DNA of 64,000 nucleotides, taken from the NCBI RefSeq assembly GCF_039555335.1, contig NC_092628.1:96235782-96299781 (forward strand). The letters are read 5' to 3'. A model generated the notes under the pieces. The model was not told where the DNA came from. It searched no databases and worked only from the letters and a program-made list of their open reading frames with translations. The position numbers were made by a program, and so were the translations under genes. This DNA comes from Amphiura filiformis. Lineage: Eukaryota > Echinodermata > Ophiuroidea > Amphilepidida > Amphiuridae. Below are positions 41,230 to 53,092 of this stretch, in pieces; position 1 is the stretch's first letter, and every line of letters begins with the position of its first letter.

Positions 41230-42530
41230 AATATGAATATTGACCCAGGTCTTATGAGGAGCGTCACCTCTGATGGTGAAAATATTTATATTCTTTAATT
41301 CTTTACTTTTTTCTTTCATGTGACACCACTCAGGGGTCATACCTTCTTCGCATTTCAAGATATGAAAAGAACCCAAAATATGAACATAGTTGACCCGGTC
41401 TTATGATGACTGTCATATAGTGATATAGTTTTATTATATTCTTTACTTTTTCTCATTCATTAACATTTGACACACCTTGGGTGTCAAATTTAAATTCTTG
41501 ACATTTTGGAGATATCAAAAGGACCCACAGGGCCTATGAATACTGACCCGGGGTGAAAATGAATGTCACCCCGGGTGGTGAAATATTGTTATTATATTCT
41601 TTACGTTTTTCTCTTACATGTGACACCACTTGGGGGGGGGGGGGTCATACCTTCTTGGCATTTGGGGCCCGTGGGCACTTCAATATAAAATGGATATAGG
41701 TGTAGGGCTGGTACTTTCGCAGTCAGGGACATTTGGTGAGAGCAAAATATAAAACTAGAGCGGTTACTGCACCATAGCTGAACCATGATGCTTCAGCAGT
41801 ATATTAGCTTATACTGTGGATAGATCACTGTAACCCGGGGGGGCTCATACCTTCTTGGGAGATATGAAAAGGTTAAAAGGACCCAAAATAGGAATATTGA
41901 CCCAGGTCTTATGATATGATGAGTGTGACCCCCTAGTGCATGGGGAAATAATTTTAATGCATTCTATATCTTTCATTTGACACCACTCGGGCCATACCTT
42001 TTTGGCTTTTCGATATATGAAACTGACCCAAAATATGAATATTGACCCGGGCTTATGAGTGAGTGTCACCCTTGGTGGGGAAAATACTTTTAATACATTC
42101 TCTACTTCTTTCTCTTTCATTTGACACCACCCAGAGGGCCATACCGGTACCTTCTTGGCATTTCGAGATAGGCCTATGAAAAGGACCCAAAATATGTATA
42201 ATTATTGACCCATGGAATTATTTTCATATTCGTTAATACCACTCAGGGTACATATCTTCTTGGCATTTGAGATATGAAAAGGACCCATATAAATATTGAC
42301 CCAGGGCTTATTATGAGTGCCACCCGGGTGGCAAAATATTTTTATTGTATCGTTAACTTCTTCCTCTTTCATTTGACACCATTGCGGGGTTCATACCATC
42401 GTGGCATAAAGATATGTCCATTTCAGACCAAAAGGTTGGTAAGTAGGCCTATGTATTATTTAAGTAAGCAAGTAAGTATAAGTATAACATACACTAATAT
42501 ATGCTGATACCATTTCATGGTTCAGCATAA
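41230..42530 (-). repeat. ~140-bp tandem repeat element, minus-strand array
   Basis: About eight degenerate units carry, on the plus strand, atgaatattgacccaggtct, tatgaggagcgtcacc, tctttcatttgacaccactc and ataccttcttggcatttc. The order is the exact inverse of the 20.5-21.1 kb copy, and the array ends with gtccatttcagaccaaaagg, gctgataccatttcatggtt. The copy of the GGTTCAGC terminus near 41758-41788 lies inside. Confidence 0.85.
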
Positions 42531-42539
42531 TATAGAATC

Positions 42540-43185
42540 ATTAAGGTGAGAGCAGGGCGTCGCCAGACCTTTTTCATTAGGGGGGGTGTAAGAGTCAACG
42601 ATTGCCGACGAGCCATCTGTGTGCCGACATACCAAATTCTAGAGCGGTTATCGCACCATAGCTGAACCATGTTGCATCAGCCAGGGGACTTTGTTATTAT
42701 TTCATTTGACACCTTGGGAATCATAGGCATACCTTCTTGGCATTTCAAAATATGAATACTGACCCAGCTTATGAGGAGTGTCGCCCCAGGTATAAGGAAA
42801 TACTTTTAATATATTCTTATTATGGGGCATTTAGGCCTACTTACTTATACAGAGATTTGCAGGCATGATTTATTAGGGGCGTGATTATCAACTAATTATT
42901 AATTAATTAGTTAATTAAGTTCAAACAGGCAATTATTGTTGTATCTAGAAAGTTGTCAACCCTGTGTTAGGAGCCCAATTGTGCGACTTCTGATTTTATA
43001 ATTATATGCCTAGTAATTGCCTACATGCAATTTAACCCATGAAACTGTTAACAAGACAAAGAAAATAGCTGAATAAAACAGTATAATGTGGTCAAATCGG
43101 TATACATATGAATAAATACTACCAAGAATTTTTATTCATAGCCTATTTGATTAGAAACGAAACGTCCGTTAAATGGAAAATTATT
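42540..43185. other. Repeat fragments, no gene
   Basis: Contains another minus-strand GGTTCAGC terminus near 42640-42672 and one more degenerate ~140-bp unit to about 42820. The rest is AT-rich with nothing recognised. Confidence 0.45.
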
Positions 43186-43194
43186 ATAAAATTA

Positions 43195-44180
43195 TGTTAA
43201 AAAATCGCGTCGCGCTTGCGCGAAAGTTTTCCCTATTATTGTAGACCTTTTTATATAAATTGTGTTAAACATAAATTTTATTGGCAAATGTCGAAAGTAC
43301 AAGCGAAAATGGCCATTTGTTTGACCACAACGCAGGAGTGTGTGAGAAAATTTGGCAAAATGAAGACCTAATTGAAGCGATTTGGTGGACCATATTGACA
43401 CTATTAGAGTGTAAAATTTTAGTTTGAAAAAAAAACCGAAAAAAATTGTGAAATGAGTGGTCAAAGAAGCCTTTCGCACGAATTTTGTGGACAAGTTTTC
43501 CCTATTATTGTAGGCCTATAAATTGTGTTTAACATAAATTGGCAAATGTCAAAAGCAGAAGCGAAAATGGGCATTTGTTTGACCATAACGCAGGGCTGGG
43601 GGGAAATGTCTGAGGGGATGTGCCCCCTCAGAAGTAAGAAACTTTTGCAAAGACCTAATTGAAGCGATTTGGTGGACCATTTTGACACTATAATGTAAAA
43701 TTTAAGTTGGAAAAAGCCGAAAATTTGTTAAATGAGCAGTCATTGAAGCCTTTCGCTCGAATTTCGTGGACAACTTTTCCGTATTATTGTAGGCCTATAA
43801 ATTGTGTTTAACATAAATTGGCAAATGTCGAAAGCAGAAGCGAAAATGGCCACTCGTTTTGTTTGTGCACTACGCAGGGGGGGTGCTGAGGGGAAATGAT
43901 CACCCCTGAGAAGTAAGAAACTTTTGCAAAATGAAGACCTAATTGAAGCGATTTGGTGGACCATTTGGCACTATTATTAGTGTGTAAAATTTTAGTTTGA
44001 AGCCTTTCGTGGACAAGTTTTCCCTATTATTGTAAGTGTATAAATTCTGTTAAACGAAGGCCCTAAACTGGCAAATGTTGAAAGCAGAAGCGAAAATGGC
44101 CATTTGTTTATCCACTACGGAGGGGGTGTTTGAGGTTGGAAAATGAAGGTCCAATTGAAGCCATTTCGTGCATCATTTTT
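43195..44180. repeat. Tandem array, ~243-279-bp unit, four copies
   Basis: Anchors reading aagttttccctattattg start at 43224, 43493, 43772 (one change) and 44015. Each unit also carries cataaattggcaaatgtc, gcgaaaatggccatttgttt and cctaattgaagcgatttggt. The repeated minus-strand ORFs of 74-100 codons have the same peptide in each unit because of the repeat and show no known domain. Confidence 0.88.
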
Positions 44181-44296
44181 ACACTATCATGCTTTACAAG
44201 ACTTGAGACTCACAATTAAAGCATGCATGTATCGATGTTGAAGTCAGCACGGAGTCCGTCTTAACACTGGTCTTAATTATGGGCGGCCGTGCAGGC

Positions 44297-45016
44297 CAAA
44301 AGGGTCTCAAAACTACACAAGGGTCTCAAAAGTAAAAAAAAAAATCAAAAACACACAAAGGTTTCAGAAATAAACACACAGTTATGTCTCAATAGCACAA
44401 TACGGTCTCAAAAACAGAGAAAGGTCTCAGAAACAAACACACAACAATGTCTCAATAGTATAATAAGGTCTCAGAAACAGGGAAAGGTCTCAAATACAGA
44501 GAAAGGTCTCAAAAACAGAGAAAGGTCTCAAAAACAGAGAGAAGTCTCAAATACAGAGAAAGGTCTCAAAAGCAGAAAAAGGTCTCAAAAACACGTTAAG
44601 GTCTCAAAAACACGTTATGGTCTCAAAACACGTTATGGTCTCAAAAACACGTTATGGTTTTAAAACAGAGAAAGGTCTCAAAAACAGAGAAAGGTCTCAA
44701 ATACAGAGAAAGGTCTCAAAAACAGAGAAAGGTCTCAAAAACAGAGAAAGGTCTCAAAAACAGAGAAAGGTCTCAAAAACAGAAAAAGGTCTCAAAAACA
44801 CGTAATGGTCTCAAAAACACGTTATGGGCTCAAAAACACGTTATGGTCTCAAAAAACACGTTATGGTCTCAAAACACGTTATGGTCTCAAAAACACGTTA
44901 TGGTCTCAAAAAACACATTATGGTCTCAAAAACACGTTATGGTCTCAAAAACACGTTATGGTCTCAAAAACACATTATGGTCTCAAAAACACGTTATGGT
45001 CTCAAAAATACGTCAA
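44297..45016 (+). repeat. 19-bp GGTCTCAAAAACA minisatellite
   Basis: About 38 units, mostly 19 bases, all sharing GGTCTCAAAAACA. Two variants occur in blocks: one ending GAGAAA (44400-44590 and 44660-44790) and one ending CGTTAT (44590-44660 and 44800-45010). Because 19 is one more than a multiple of three and no stop occurs in any phase, all three plus frames stay open, giving long ORFs (up to 249 codons) that are almost certainly not genes. Confidence 0.92.
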
Positions 45017-45024
45017 AATACGGA

Positions 45025-45215
45025 CCGTTATATGTGCAGTACCGCCTGCAGTATACTGCACATATCAGCAGGCGAAACTACACATTCCGTCACGCACTTC
45101 CGCATGAGGAACTACATATCCCAACTTTGCATTTCCGCATGCGGCGATGCAGGTCGGGATGTGCAGTTCCGCATGGGGAACTGCAATATTTTTGGTGTAT
45201 TTCCGCATGGGGGGT
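45025..45215 (+). repeat. TTCCGCATGnGGAACT repeat cluster
   Basis: Four to five words of the form gcagttccgcatggggaact or gcacttccgcatgaggaac follow the 19-bp array. GCAGTTCC and GGAACTGC make each a small hairpin. Confidence 0.65.
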
Positions 45216-45219
45216 TTCG

Positions 45220-46085
45220 GTATAGGCCTATGTATGGGTCATTTTGTTTTCAAAATTTTCTTAATTTCTTTTGGAAAATAGACCAACTTTGCATCACTGC
45301 AGCCAAAATGTTTGTTGTAGTTGTAAAAAAACTAAGACAATTTGTGTTAGATTTGGCCAAAACTTTTGTCCAAATTTCTTACAAAATTACAAGTTGGACT
45401 TAAAAAGTCTTATCATATAATGCGATTGAAAAGAAAGTTTGCATATTTGAACACGTTCCTAACGTTTTCCTACACCTTTTAGGGTGTAATATAGAAACGT
45501 TGCCCAAAATATATGTGCCAAAATTGCTTGCTCCCCCCCCTCCCCACCCTTTCGACCTGCCAAAAAATGCTCCCCCTTTTTACATGCCAAAAAAGCTTTG
45601 CCTCCCCCCCCCCTATAATTCACCACCCCGGCCCCAGGGTACAATTTATGCACCACCCCTGACAAGTTCAGGCGCCTAGAGGTGTAAATGAATTGAATAG
45701 AAATTTAGTATGAAATGGGTCTATTGAGAAGATTTATCAATTTTGTCCAGGTATTTGGAACATGGGATCACTCAGGGTCCACCCCATATCCATGTTGGTA
45801 TATCACTGTTTTATTGGAATTCAGCAGCAGGCATTGCATTCACTAATTTGGACATTTTCAAAACAACTTGCACCTCCCCTCATCAAAACAAAACTTCACT
45901 GAAACCTTCAGTTTTTGGCAAAAATCAATGCCTGTTTTAAAACACAAAAAAAAAGTCTTCTTTGTGCAAAGGGAGTAAATGTGAAGATAAAAAGCATCAC
46001 AAAGAAAATATTTTGAGGCAATTTATGAATTGTTTTCAGCTCAAAAACATTGACATATTTTGCTTAAAATTGTTTTCCTTATAAA
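45220..46085. other. No gene recognised
   Basis: Contains pyrimidine-rich patches (45530-45660) whose minus strand is G-rich, like other decayed CAGTGGCG elements, and otherwise AT-rich sequence. Confidence 0.4.
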
Positions 46086-46089
46086 TTTG

Positions 46090-46380
46090 GGTTTTTTTCC
46101 TTGTTTCACCCCTTGCCATTAAAAAAGCTCAACAATTAACTTGTCTAATATTGATCAGCCCTTACACCCAGTCACCATGAAAACAAACACATAGATACAT
46201 GTTAAATTGTATTCTTAATTATAGTCACTTTATTTTTCTAAACACACACAAGTATTCCAACATGTGGTCAGTATACATGTATGATTCAAACAAAAATACA
46301 CAAGTTGTAAAACCTAAAGCATGTGTTACATTTTTAGAATTATTAATAAATTTGTTGTTTAAAATTATCAAATTTTACTA
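46090..46380 (+). repeat. Dispersed repeat with ACCATGAAAACAAACACATA, copy 1
   Basis: Shares ttgtctaat(a)ttgatcag, accatgaaaacaaacacata, gtcactttatttttctaa and aaacctaaagcatgtg with 49490-50045. This copy lacks the foldback element found in the second copy. Confidence 0.75.
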
Positions 46381-46538
46381 GCAGTGCCCGTATTATTTTG
46401 AATATGCATAATTAACATTAAAAGTTGGGTTGTTTGTCTGTCACTCTTTAATTGATTTAAGGAATATCAACAAGGAATTACAAGAATCATAACAAAGCAG
46501 CCATGAAAGTGAAATTTTAGCTCTTTTGACCTTGGGAA

Positions 46539-46780
46539 CTCAGGCCTGTACATGGGGAGTGGGGAGGGTGCGACCACACCTTCACCCCCAAATTTGCACA
46601 AGTATACACAAAGTACCAAAATATCACATTTTTGTGAGCATAGCAATCAGGTTCAGTTTTTACTCTTTTTTGGTCAAAAAAAGGTGAAAATTCCACTTTT
46701 CACTATATCACCCCCCTGAAAAAAAGTGCACTTTCTCAAAATCAGCACCTCCAAAAAATCCTGCGTACTACGGGCCTGAG
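46539..46780. mobile_element. MITE with CTCAGGCC...GGGCCTGAG ends
   Basis: Left CTCAGGCCTGTACATGGGG pairs imperfectly with right CCTGCGTACTACGGGCCTGAG. Internally, a gggagtggggagggtgcgac run near the left is G-rich. The arrangement resembles known animal MITEs ending in GGCCCGTA. No certain target duplication. Confidence 0.6.
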
Positions 46781-46974
46781 AGAACTGTGACAAGCCCTCT
46801 AAACTTACAGCTAAAGAGCATTACTTCTTGTCATTTAAATAAAGCACTTATGATTTAGAGCTAATAATTCTGTTTGTACTGAATTTATTCCTAAAAAATC
46901 ATAGATTCTGAATCAGCACCCCAAAATTGACTAAGAACACTTCTCAAACCTTGTATAGCTCTCTGTGTAGACCC

Positions 46975-47036
46975 CAGTCCGCAACCCCGTCAGTCCGACA
47001 CCAGCGCCTTAGACCGCTCGGCTATCAAGGCTTGAT
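46975..47036 (-). ncRNA. tRNA-Leu-like fragment (SINE head or tRNA pseudogene)
   Basis: The minus strand reads TAGCCGAGCGGTCTAAGGCG, an excellent leucine-type A box with D arm, but the B box (GGGTTGCGGACTGGGG) has decayed and the acceptor arms do not pair. It is a tRNA-derived element rather than a gene. Confidence 0.65.
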
Positions 47037-47039
47037 GGT

Positions 47040-49485
47040 GTCATGATGAAAATTTAAAAACATAATCGCAACTTCATTACTTCAACATACCACGTGTGAC
47101 AAGCAAATACAGAAAACGAGCCATATTTTGGAATTTTATTTGTTTAAAAAACATTAATGTGTATTAATAGCGCTCAATTGTTGATAACTACGTGTTATAA
47201 ATGAGGCTATACACGCACAATAGTAGTGGTACGAGTCGTACTTGACTCCAGGCCAAAATCACCTTTTTCCCGAACTCACACGAATGCACAACACAAATAC
47301 ACTGTTTGTTTAAGCTAACAAAATCTAAGTCTTTAATTGAAAACAGAGTATGATTGGTACATATAATAACAATATCGCATATACAATAAAATCACACAAT
47401 GACAGTTTACTATATCAGTACTTAACCAGCTGTCTTCTTGTTGGTGATCCTAGAGTTCTTGCAATGTTCTGAACGACTGATGTAATATATCCTTATTCAC
47501 TTGTCCTGCGAAAATCAGCGAAGTCCATAGTACACTTGCATTTATAAATCGTTGCGTATAAAATCCTCATACGAAAATGATGATGCTTCCTCCAATCTCC
47601 TTTGCTATCTCCACAAATATATCTCCTTGCGATGCTTTCTCCACAAATATATCTCCTTGCGCTGCTTTCTCCAAAAATGGTGTTTCTTTCACCAATCACT
47701 CTTTTCCCAGGGAACAGGTTTCTTTAACACAGCTCCGCTGTTTTTTGACAGATGCGTGGCCTTCACAAACCCAGCAAACTCCAGCAATTTGACAGAAGAA
47801 CTTTTAATCCTTTGATGAGGAAGAGCTCTTTTGTGTGCTCGCTGTCTTCTTCGTTGCTGTATTAAAATTAGCTCAATTATTGGCTATATAAACTGGTTAT
47901 AATGTACTTCTTTTTTGAAGCACGAAGACCCTCCACACATGTGGAGTTTCTCAATCTCACACGGCATTCTGTCATTTTTTCAGTCATAGTAAAGGCTATG
48001 ACCGCCTGTCAGATCTGTATCCAGATGATAATAATCGTAACATTTTTCGTAAAGTCCTTCACAATCCGCAGAAGACCTCTATGTCTTACTCTGGTCAATT
48101 TTCGTAGCTTTGAAATAACCATATTTCCAGCTTGTCGGTGAAAATATCCATCCATCGCTCAGAGGCTGTTTTAAATAGCACTGTAGGAAACTCATGAACT
48201 CCAGGGCCACACTCAGTAATACTTCTTGAGTATCCTGATTTTAACTGGTTAACATTAAATACTCTCTTTTTTGAGAGCTGTAGCTACATCCATTCACATT
48301 GCAATCTATATCGATACAGGTCTGCCTAGAATTATTGCAAACATGATGTTTTAGAAGCAAATCTGGGATTTTCCCAATGTTCTAATAATAGACATTCACC
48401 TTTAACATTACATCACTTCCTGTGGGTTTTTCCCACTATTTCAGTTCACTTTACTATCTCAGGGATTTTCCCTTGACATAAATAGTCTTGATTAATGATG
48501 TCGTTATTGCAGTCATAATAAACAAACTATTGCATGATTATAAAGGTAACTTCCCCTATTTCATGATACACAATTATACAGGGTACATCACAGTAGGCCT
48601 ATAATCGATTTTGATTCACACGTGCGCTACGAACTCGCCGTATACTAAAAGCATAGATTATCAATGTGGCGTGGCCTACCATTGTTCTTGTAGCTTCTTT
48701 TATACAGGTCGATGTTTTCGTCAATTACACAATTAATCCACATTAGACCCCTAATTTTATTTCAGGAAATAAAAGATTAGATTACCATAAAAACGAAACA
48801 GTTATCATTGGTTGGGTCTAATGTAATTTATACTATGGACTTTTCAACGTTTTTTCTATCGCCATTCTCGCTCAATTAAAAAATATTTTGGCGTATATAA
48901 AATTGAAATAAAATTCTCTGCCTCATAAAACGACATCAAATGTGCCACAATTGGGTATCACGAATCGTTATATATGATGTGCAGTTAATATTCATATTTT
49001 TTTTATACAGAGGATTCTTCAGTTTTGACAGGAAAAATATTTTCTTGAAAACCCTCTCACTCGGTTATTTTAAAAAAGGTAACCACGCTTCCCTAGAATG
49101 TGCAATAATTACAATTAAATTTTTCTTATTCTAACAGCAAGCGTTTCTAAAATGCTGTATGGCGAAATGTGGTGTAGATATTAACAAACCATCTAACCCA
49201 ATAAGTATGATAGGGCCTATATTGTGACGAGCTTAGTAACTTAGGGACCGCTCATTATTAATGTGGGGGGCGGGAAAAATGTAGGGGGGTTATGTGATTT
49301 TCACTTTGACAAACAGGGGGGTTATGTGATTTTATTTTTCCTGATAGGGGGGGGGGGTCATGTGAAATTGAACAGTCATTCACAATTTTTAATACCAAGA
49401 ATCCTGGAAGGTCTTGCATACAGTAACAATATCAATCATACCATACATAATTGTCTAACAGTTACTTGACTTTTTCTTTCATGTT
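47040..49485. other. No supported gene; possible old retroelement
   Basis: Contains a 30-base tandem duplication (tccacaaatatatctccttgcg twice, 47610-47670) and a stop-free minus-strand frame at about 48114-48283 (reading KRVFNVNQLKSGYS early on) lacking a start codon. I could not connect these to a domain, nor find paired LTRs. Confidence 0.35.
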
Positions 49486-49489
49486 CGAT

Positions 49490-50045
49490 CAAACGTTTCC
49501 ATGAAAAAAAGCTCACTCATAAAATTGTCTAATAATTGATCAGTCCTGTAGGGCGTATGCAGACTTTTTATTAGACGTGATGTAACATATCAACATTATT
49601 TAATCTATTGGCATTCTATTTCCAGTAATGTTTAACGAATGTTTGATGACGTAAAAGCGATAATATATTTCTACCATATATTATACGTAACATATTATCG
49701 ATTTTTTCGTCATCAAACATTCGTTAGAACTTAAACATTACTGGGAAATAGAATGGGACTAGATTAAATAACGTAGATCATCAAATATTATACGTCTAAT
49801 ACTCGGAGTCTGCATACTGCCTAAACACCAGTCCCACCAGTCACCATGAAAACAAACACATAGATACATGCTCCTTTGTATTCTTATTCAATGTCATTTT
49901 ATTTTTCTAACATGCAAAAACACACACAAAAGTAACTATTCCAAATTTATAGTCAGTGTATAATTCAGACACAAAAAATAATACACAAGTTTGCCAAACC
50001 TAAAACAAGTGATACATTTTTATGTTAAAAAATGTTATTTTTTAA
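49490..50045 (+). repeat. Dispersed repeat with ACCATGAAAACAAACACATA, copy 2 (interrupted)
   Basis: Aligns with 46090-46380 but is split by the 49551-49821 foldback element. Confidence 0.75.
49551..49821. mobile_element. TA-flanked foldback MITE, 271 bp
   Basis: Ends GGGCGTATGCAGAC and GTCTGCATACTGCC are inverted and flanked by TA. Almost the whole element is two arms of about 120 bases: the aacgaatgtttgatgacg block against cgtcatcaaacattcgtt, and the attctatttccagtaatg block against cattactgggaaatagaat. Copy 1 of the host repeat supplies an empty site with a single TA. Confidence 0.9.
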
Positions 50046-50198
50046 AATCAGGGTCAATAGGAAACTAGAAAATATGCACTTTCTGCTGAAACAAAAATCT
50101 CCATTTTGATGGGGAGAAGTGCAGATGCTGTTGATTATACTACGGTATCCTTTTTTAATTCACAGGACTAGAGGAACAAAAGAGGATATTTTGACCAC

Positions 50199-50456
50199 TA
50201 TACGCTGGCGAAGTTACGTAATTAATCGGACTACTTACCATAGCAATAGGTGAAAACAAGCAGGTTACACTCATCACTGAATATAATACTGGTCTTTTCA
50301 AAGATACTAATCTTACAGGTGCAAGTGATCAGCATGATGTGGTTCAATGTAGAGGTACCGTGTGAGCGTATCAGTGCAGCGTGGTATATTCAAAAAATTG
50401 TTTTCACTTATTGCTATGGTAGTTAATCCAGTATTAAGTAACTTCGCCAGCGTATA
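50199..50456. mobile_element. MITE with TATACGCTGGCGAAGTTACG ends, 258 bp
   Basis: TATACGCTGGCGAAGTTAC on the left matches inverted GTAACTTCGCCAGCGTATA after a small gap, and the match continues through ACCATAGCAATAGGTGAAAA against TTTTCACTTATTGCTATGGT. Arms are about 60 bases. TATA may include a TA duplication. Confidence 0.88.
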
Positions 50457-50619
50457 CAATTTTTTTTTACCCAACAACCCAGGGTCTAACCAGCTTGGTT
50501 TCTACCCTGAAAATATTCTTTGTGGTCTTGACTACTATTCTGCCAAAGTACAGATTTTTAGCAGTGTGCCCAACTGTTGCAATTTTCCTGTTTGCACTAC
50601 CATCAGACCATTTTAAAAA

Positions 50620-51800
50620 CTTCATAACTTCATGTCCAGGGTCATGAGAACAGATTCAAAAACGTTCTTAGTACTAATATTGATGGCAAAAAAACCCAAA
50701 TAAACATTTGATTTTTGGAAACAAATTTTGAAAATGTTGAATTATTTTCAAAACTTCCAGTCAAAATCAATACATTTTGGCCAAAAAATGCAAAAAATTA
50801 ATTGAGTGATTAAAAATAAAAATCTTTCGAAACGCAAAATCTAGGTCAGGCAACCTAAAACATGGTCACATCCACAACTTTTGTCACATCGCAACCCTAA
50901 GAAACTATGACCAAAGAGGCTAGCCATTTTTTTAAATTTGATAACATTGTATTTCTAATTAAAGCTTTTGAAGATGTTAAATCTCAAAATAATAACAGAA
51001 ATAGCATTTTTTTGGTTGCGGACTTAAAAGTGACAGAGGAAAGGTCTTTAGTTTGATTCCGCAACCATTCTTTCGAATTGCTCTGTGGTACCTTATGGTT
51101 GACAGAATTTTATTTAAATGAGGACACAACATAGTTATTTGAATTCTTCTACACGTTCCCTATGAATTGAGCAATGCAATTGTTGCTAAAGCTCACTACC
51201 ATTACTTAAAGGTGCTGTGAACTACATTTTTTGCTGCTTCGACCAACAATACATCATATACCCTTAAATGAAGCAACAGAATTTGTGGATCTAATAATTA
51301 ATACTAGCGAGCTGGTTCCAAATGGGCACAATATGCTGTAAAGCCCATCTTGTGGCACTCAGTTTTAGAAAGCTGATTTACCAGTAACAATTGATAAATG
51401 AAAATCTGGTGGTACGGTGGGGCGGTCTTTGTTAATTCCATTAAAAACTACATAATCATCTAGATTAATGTCATATAATCCCAGATTGCACTTATACATG
51501 TATATATTGAGATCAACATATTCTCTTCTAAAACTTAATGGAAGAGAACTTAGTTCTGTTCACGTTTCTTTGTGCTCAGCCTTGGGATAAAAGTTTAACA
51601 GCAGGTGACTACTACTAGCTAGTCCTCTAAGCCTAATTGATAGGTAGGCCTACTGTACATGTACCGGTACATGTTTATGTTTACATGTAGGTCCTACCAG
51701 CCATTTTGTTGACAAGTTGTCTATTTCTGTCAATTGTTTTCCCCTCAAATTTTAATTAAGCTTGAACCTAGTTGAAGTGCCAACATGCTATATGGCACAG
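50620..51800. other. No feature recognised
   Basis: AT-rich sequence with a few short chance ORFs only. Confidence 0.4.
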
Positions 51801-51815
51801 GTGTTTGCATTTACT

Positions 51816-51895
51816 TTACACATAGTCATCACTCATCACTACAGTATCATCATCTCGATCTATCTCTTGATTTAGCTTGTTGATGCAGATGATTC
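51816..51895 (-). CDS. Candidate terminal exon, orphan
   Basis: After the pyrimidine tract ggtttatttctttacag, a frame opening at the second usable AG reads GIICINKLNQEIDRDDDTVV and ends MSDDYV and stop. An ATTAAA lies about 65 bases downstream. No upstream exon could be linked to it, so it may be chance or belong to a gene extending to the right. Confidence 0.25.
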
Positions 51896-51919
51896 CTTCA
51901 GTACAAGTTCAAATTTCAT

Positions 51920-52578
51920 CTGTAAAGAAATAAACCAAAATATAAATTAAAAATTTAATTTTTAAAAAATCAGATTGTTCAAAATTTAAATCCAATATTT
52001 TTTATTTAGATCCGATTCTTTTTATTTATATTGATTTTTTTTTTTTTAATTCCAAGAACTATACCCCATGATAGAGTCAAAAGAGACCAGTGGAAAGCTA
52101 GACATAATGCACAATCGAAACATTTTTTTACATGTGAAAATTTCAAAGAAAATATTTGGTAAAATCATGGGAAAAAACCTGTAGCATTCTACATCTTGAA
52201 GGTGAATTTTAGCAATAGATAAAAATGACATCATAGAGGTATTTTAATTGTATCCAAAAGTTGTAGAAGCATTAGGGATGAGGTAAAACCATCAATTTAA
52301 GAAAGAAATTAACTTACATTTATCAAAAAATTGTTTTTGAAACAAGTCATGTGATTTAAATTGCGATTTGATTCAACATGATTTAAATCACAAAACCGGA
52401 ATGATTCCATGAAATTTGATTTGTTTTATGATTCTCAAAACAATTATCCAGTAGCTGAAATTTACATAGTAGTTGATTTACAGAGCTACAATTCAACTGT
52501 AAGTATGTAGCTGCAAGTGTAACTTGAAACAAAATTGTCTTTAAAAGGCATTAAAGACAAAGTTCACAGATCAGGTAT
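51920..52578. other. No feature recognised
   Basis: AT-rich; a short run of degenerate attaGATTYRTTTTTTATTTA-like words near 51955-52040 is simple sequence. Confidence 0.4.
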
Positions 52579-52579
52579 A

Positions 52580-52608
52580 CAGGCTGTATCAAAATGATTA
52601 TGGACATG
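52580..52608 (+). mobile_element. Single left end of the CAGGGTGTATCAAAATGATT MITE
   Basis: TA followed by CAGGCTGTATCAAAATGATT matches the ends of the 16.4 and 20.3 kb MITEs. No right end is found nearby; the ~30-bp array begins immediately. Confidence 0.65.
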
Positions 52609-52761
52609 ACTGGACATAACAGGATGCGTTATGTGTCATAGGTCGCTACAGCGGGCATGTTATGTGTCATAGGTCACATAACAGGGCGCGTTATGTGTCA
52701 TAGGTCATATAATAGGGCGTGTTGTGTCATGTCAGGTAACATGTAATAGGTCACATAACTG

Positions 52762-53092
52762 AGCGCACAGAATTAAAGACAGAGAATAGGGATTTGACCA
52801 CCATATTAATACAGGCATGGAGCAAAAATTTGGGGTATTCGGTTTCCCTTGGAATGCACTCGAGGCATTAGTTGTCATGCAAGCGCCGACATGGATGAAT
52901 GGAGCATTTGAGAGACGCACTTGATCGACCTGCACACGAGTACCAAGGCGCTTCAGGTGAGATGCCACATTGTTTTCGTTCGTCTCCACGCACCGTCGGC
53001 AAGGACCCGAATACCCCAATTTTCTCCCCATAGCTGATGGCGCGATTATGCGATGGCGGTATAGGGAGTCGGTTCTCCTTCTCTAATTTGGT
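52762..53092. other. First non-repeat insertion in the array
   Basis: A GC-richer 330-base segment. A minus-strand ORF of 99 codons (52732-53031) crosses it and continues into the repeat on one side. I see weak inverted words near the ends (ttgaccaccat against tttggtggcca) but no clear terminal repeat. No domain recognised. Confidence 0.45.

Noticed and set aside
43192..43494. A 100-codon minus-strand ORF as a gene
   Set aside because: It lies in one unit of a tandem array and its relatives in the other units are differently interrupted.
44297..45016. Possible CRISPR array because of regular short repeats
   Set aside because: Units are contiguous with no unique spacers, and the surrounding DNA is eukaryotic. 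The 15-mer array at 3.3-4.25 kb was rejected as CRISPR for the same reasons: spacing is irregular and orientation mixed.
44654..45403. A 249-codon ORF, the longest in the window
   Set aside because: Two thirds of it is the 19-bp GGTCTC minisatellite, which is open in every phase. The peptide is periodic and no domain or start context supports it.
46975..47036. Functional tRNA-Leu gene
   Set aside because: The A box is excellent, but the B box is degraded and the acceptor arms do not pair.
48114..48283. Possible LTR-retrotransposon integrase tail (KRVFNVNQLKSGYS)
   Set aside because: The resemblance is to a few residues only; no start codon, no adjoining domain and no LTR pair were found.
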